Below, piece after piece: positions 5,984-7,437 of a stretch of DNA of 7,437 bases. The DNA is taken from NCBI GenBank assembly GCA_020344865.1, contig CP070830.1, forward strand, positions 2,525,356-2,532,792, written 5' to 3'. Positions within the stretch are counted from its first letter, which is position 1, and each line of letters starts with the position of its first letter. The translations under genes and the position numbers were made by a program. The notes beneath the pieces were generated by a model. It had not been told where the DNA came from. It worked only from the letters and a program-made list of their open reading frames with translations, and ran no database searches. The DNA comes from Planctomycetota bacterium. GTDB lineage: Bacteria; Planctomycetota; Phycisphaerae; Sedimentisphaerales; Anaerobacaceae.

Positions 5984-6586
5984 CTACTTCTGATTTCTAT
6001 TTCCTGCCTTCTCAATAATTTCAAGTATCTCGTCGATATTTTCAATAATAAAATCTGCATGCTCGGCATACTCCGCCACACGCTTACTGTTGGCCAGTAG
6101 AACCGCAACGGCCCCCGCTGCCTTCGCACAGAGTAAATCAAAAAGATAATCCCCCACCATCAGCGTCTCCTGCGGCTCTACCCCAAAGTGCCGACATATT
6201 TGCAGCACTCCGAAGGCATCCGGCTTAACCGGGCCGTCCTCCCTGTCAACAACAACATCGAATTTCAGGTTATGTTTCTCAGCGATGGCAAGCGCATTAC
6301 GCCGCCTGTTGCGCGTCAGTATCCCTATATGTATGCCTGCCTCCCGCAGTGCTGCCAGCGTCTCTCTTGCGCCGGTATTAAGCGACGACTCCGTCACCGC
6401 CCGCTGCTCGTGAAAATGCAGGATTTCCTCTGCTCGCTGACGCTGCTGCGGTGCCATCTTCGCCATCGACTCCAGTACCGGCCCCGAGTTCCTCTCTAGC
6501 CCCATCTCCTCACGAATGGCGTCAAAATCAAAGAAAGGCTGGGTTATCGTGCCATCCAAATCAAATATCACGGCTTTAATCGACAT
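5984..6586 (-). CDS. HAD-superfamily phosphatase (phosphoglycolate phosphatase-like)
   Basis: A 200-residue cytoplasmic hydrolase with all four HAD motifs. Motif I is VIFDLDGT (6-13), with nucleophile Asp9 and acid/base Asp11. Motif II is ILTRN, with Thr91. Motif III is Lys121 in VKPD. Motif IV is MVGDYLFD, with Asp146 and Asp150 for magnesium. An alpha-helical cap of subclass I lies between motifs I and II (about residues 15-75). The closest family pattern is the Gph/PGMB-like group, which hydrolyses small phosphomonoesters such as 2-phosphoglycolate or sugar phosphates; the substrate cannot be read from the sequence. The ATG at 6584-6586 directly precedes SIKAVIFDLDGT, as usual for the family; the ribosome site is weak (GGTAGAGA). 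It lies 34 bases after the damaged LysR gene and 16 bases before the LolA-like gene, all in one direction. Confidence 0.93.
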   Translation of the reverse strand: MSIKAVIFDLDGTITQPFFDFDAIREEMGLERNSGPVLESMAKMAPQQRQRAEEILHFHEQRAVTESSLNTGARETLAALREAGIHIGILTRNRRRNALAIAEKHNLKFDVVVDREDGPVKPDAFGVLQICRHFGVEPQETLMVGDYLFDLLCAKAAGAVAVLLANSKRVAEYAEHADFIIENIDEILEIIEKAGNRNQK

Positions 6587-6620
6587 AAGATTTCTCTACC
6601 TGCTAACCGGTGACGGGAAA

Positions 6621-7437
6621 TTATTGGGCCTTTTTCCGCAATAGCTCGACAAAGTATCGTCCGGCCTGACCGAATATTTTGCCCTTGCGAACAATTATGC
6701 CCGTCGGCCTGACAAAACTCTCGTCCGAGAAGCTCACCGCTTTTAAAGTCCCGCTCTCAAGCTCCTGAAGTATGGCACTCCGCGGCAATATGCTTATCCC
6801 CACATTTATCTCCAATGCACGCTTGACCGTTTCTATGTTGTCGAATTACATTACCGGCCGAACAACTATATTGTAGCGCTGCAAAATACCGTCTATCCAC
6901 ACACGAGTGGGGACTTCTTTTCCAAACCCGACGAATTTTTCAAATTGAACTTTATGAATATCTATCTTGGTCTTGTCTGCTAGAGCATGCTTGGGGCTGC
7001 ACACCAAAACTAATGGCTCCTCTTCAAACTCGTAAACCTCCAGCCTCTTATCTCTTTTCGGAACGGCTACAAGACCAATGTCAATTTCACCCGCTAAGAT
7101 CAGTTCGTAAATCTGGCCTGAGTTTAGATACTCAACATGGACATTAACGTCAGGATATTTGACCATGAACTTCTTGACGTAATCCGGCAGAGTATGCATG
7201 CCGATACTGTAAATTGCCGCCACATTTATCCTGCCAGTAGAAGACTTCTGGAGAGTATTCAACTCACTTCTAAGCTGTTCATATCTGTCAATGATGTCCT
7301 TGCAGGCCGCGTAAAACAACTCCCCCGATGCAGTCAGTTCCAGAGGCCTCTTTTTTCTGTCCAGGAGTTGGTCCTTGTGGGTCAGTTCCAGCTGCGCAAT
7401 CTGCTGCGATACTGCCGATTGACTCAGGCCATGTTTT
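6621..7437 (-). pseudogene. LysR-type transcriptional regulator interrupted by an in-frame TAA (N-terminus outside window)
   Basis: Read from the right edge, the frame starts inside the winged helix-turn-helix with KHGLSQSAVSQQIAQLE, the LysR recognition-helix pattern, then 'RPLELTASGELFYAACKDI' and the linker helix. The effector domain begins at 'GRINVAAIYSIGMHTLPDYV' and runs through 'LILAGEIDIGLVAVP' and 'EPLVLVCSPKHALA' to VVRPVM. There a TAA (6846-6848) stops the frame, and the same frame then continues FDNIETVKRALEINVGISILP to a natural TAA at 6621-6623. LysR proteins usually read M-E-F-D-N at this point, so one G-to-T change (GAA to TAA) explains the break; no frameshift is needed. With about 20-25 residues outside the window, the restored length of roughly 290-300 fits the family. 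The truncated product would lose the last 75 residues of the effector domain. No ribosome site supports restart on the 3' part. The regulated genes are unknown. A sequencing error is a real alternative. Confidence 0.85.

Noticed and set aside
6621..6815. A separate small gene starting at TTG 6815 in the 3' part of the LysR frame
   Set aside because: It is in the same frame as the LysR gene, continues its effector-domain pattern exactly, and has no ribosome site; it is the tail of the broken gene.

Overview
The window looks like a chromosomal segment from a member of the PVC group, most likely a planctomycete of the Phycisphaerae/Sedimentisphaerales kind. This is inferred from three things: a small Hc1-type (histone H1-like) protein, a lipoprotein-type FAD-dependent oxidoreductase of the family that planctomycetes carry in many copies, and a FabZ-like dehydratase plus a LolA-like lipoprotein that resemble planctomycete versions. 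GC content is moderate, spacing is ordinary, and no transposon, phage, CRISPR or attachment site is visible.

Layout. On the + strand, a large protein with TPR-like and HEAT-like helices (3-1292) enters from outside the window. It converges on a minus-strand FAD-dependent oxidoreductase with a lipoprotein signal (1354-3024). A roughly 200-base divergent spacer separates that gene from a tiny + strand 2[4Fe-4S] ferredoxin (3223-3396), which is followed after 8 bases by tRNA-Glu(UUC) (3405-3479). Everything from there to the right edge is on the minus strand. In transcription order (right to left) these are a LysR-type regulator broken by an in-frame TAA (6621-7437, N-terminus outside the window), a HAD phosphatase (5984-6586), a LolA-like lipoprotein (5176-5967), a WrbA-like flavodoxin (4547-5023), the Hc1-like protein (4121-4294) and a FabZ-like hotdog dehydratase (3512-3988).

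How the genes relate. The HAD phosphatase and the LolA-like gene are 16 bases apart and are probably co-transcribed; the damaged LysR gene lies 34 bases upstream of them. The Hc1-like gene has the best promoter in the window (TTGACA, 17-base spacer, TAAGTT), set below an A/T-tract block. The ferredoxin and tRNA-Glu are so close that they may share a transcript. The ferredoxin, flavodoxin and FAD oxidoreductase are all redox proteins, but nothing in the sequence ties them into one pathway.

I see mainly ordinary core genes and no convincing new multi-gene system. The points most worth a second look are the nonsense codon in the LysR gene, the tail-less bacterial histone-H1-like protein with its strong promoter, and the ferredoxin-tRNA arrangement.
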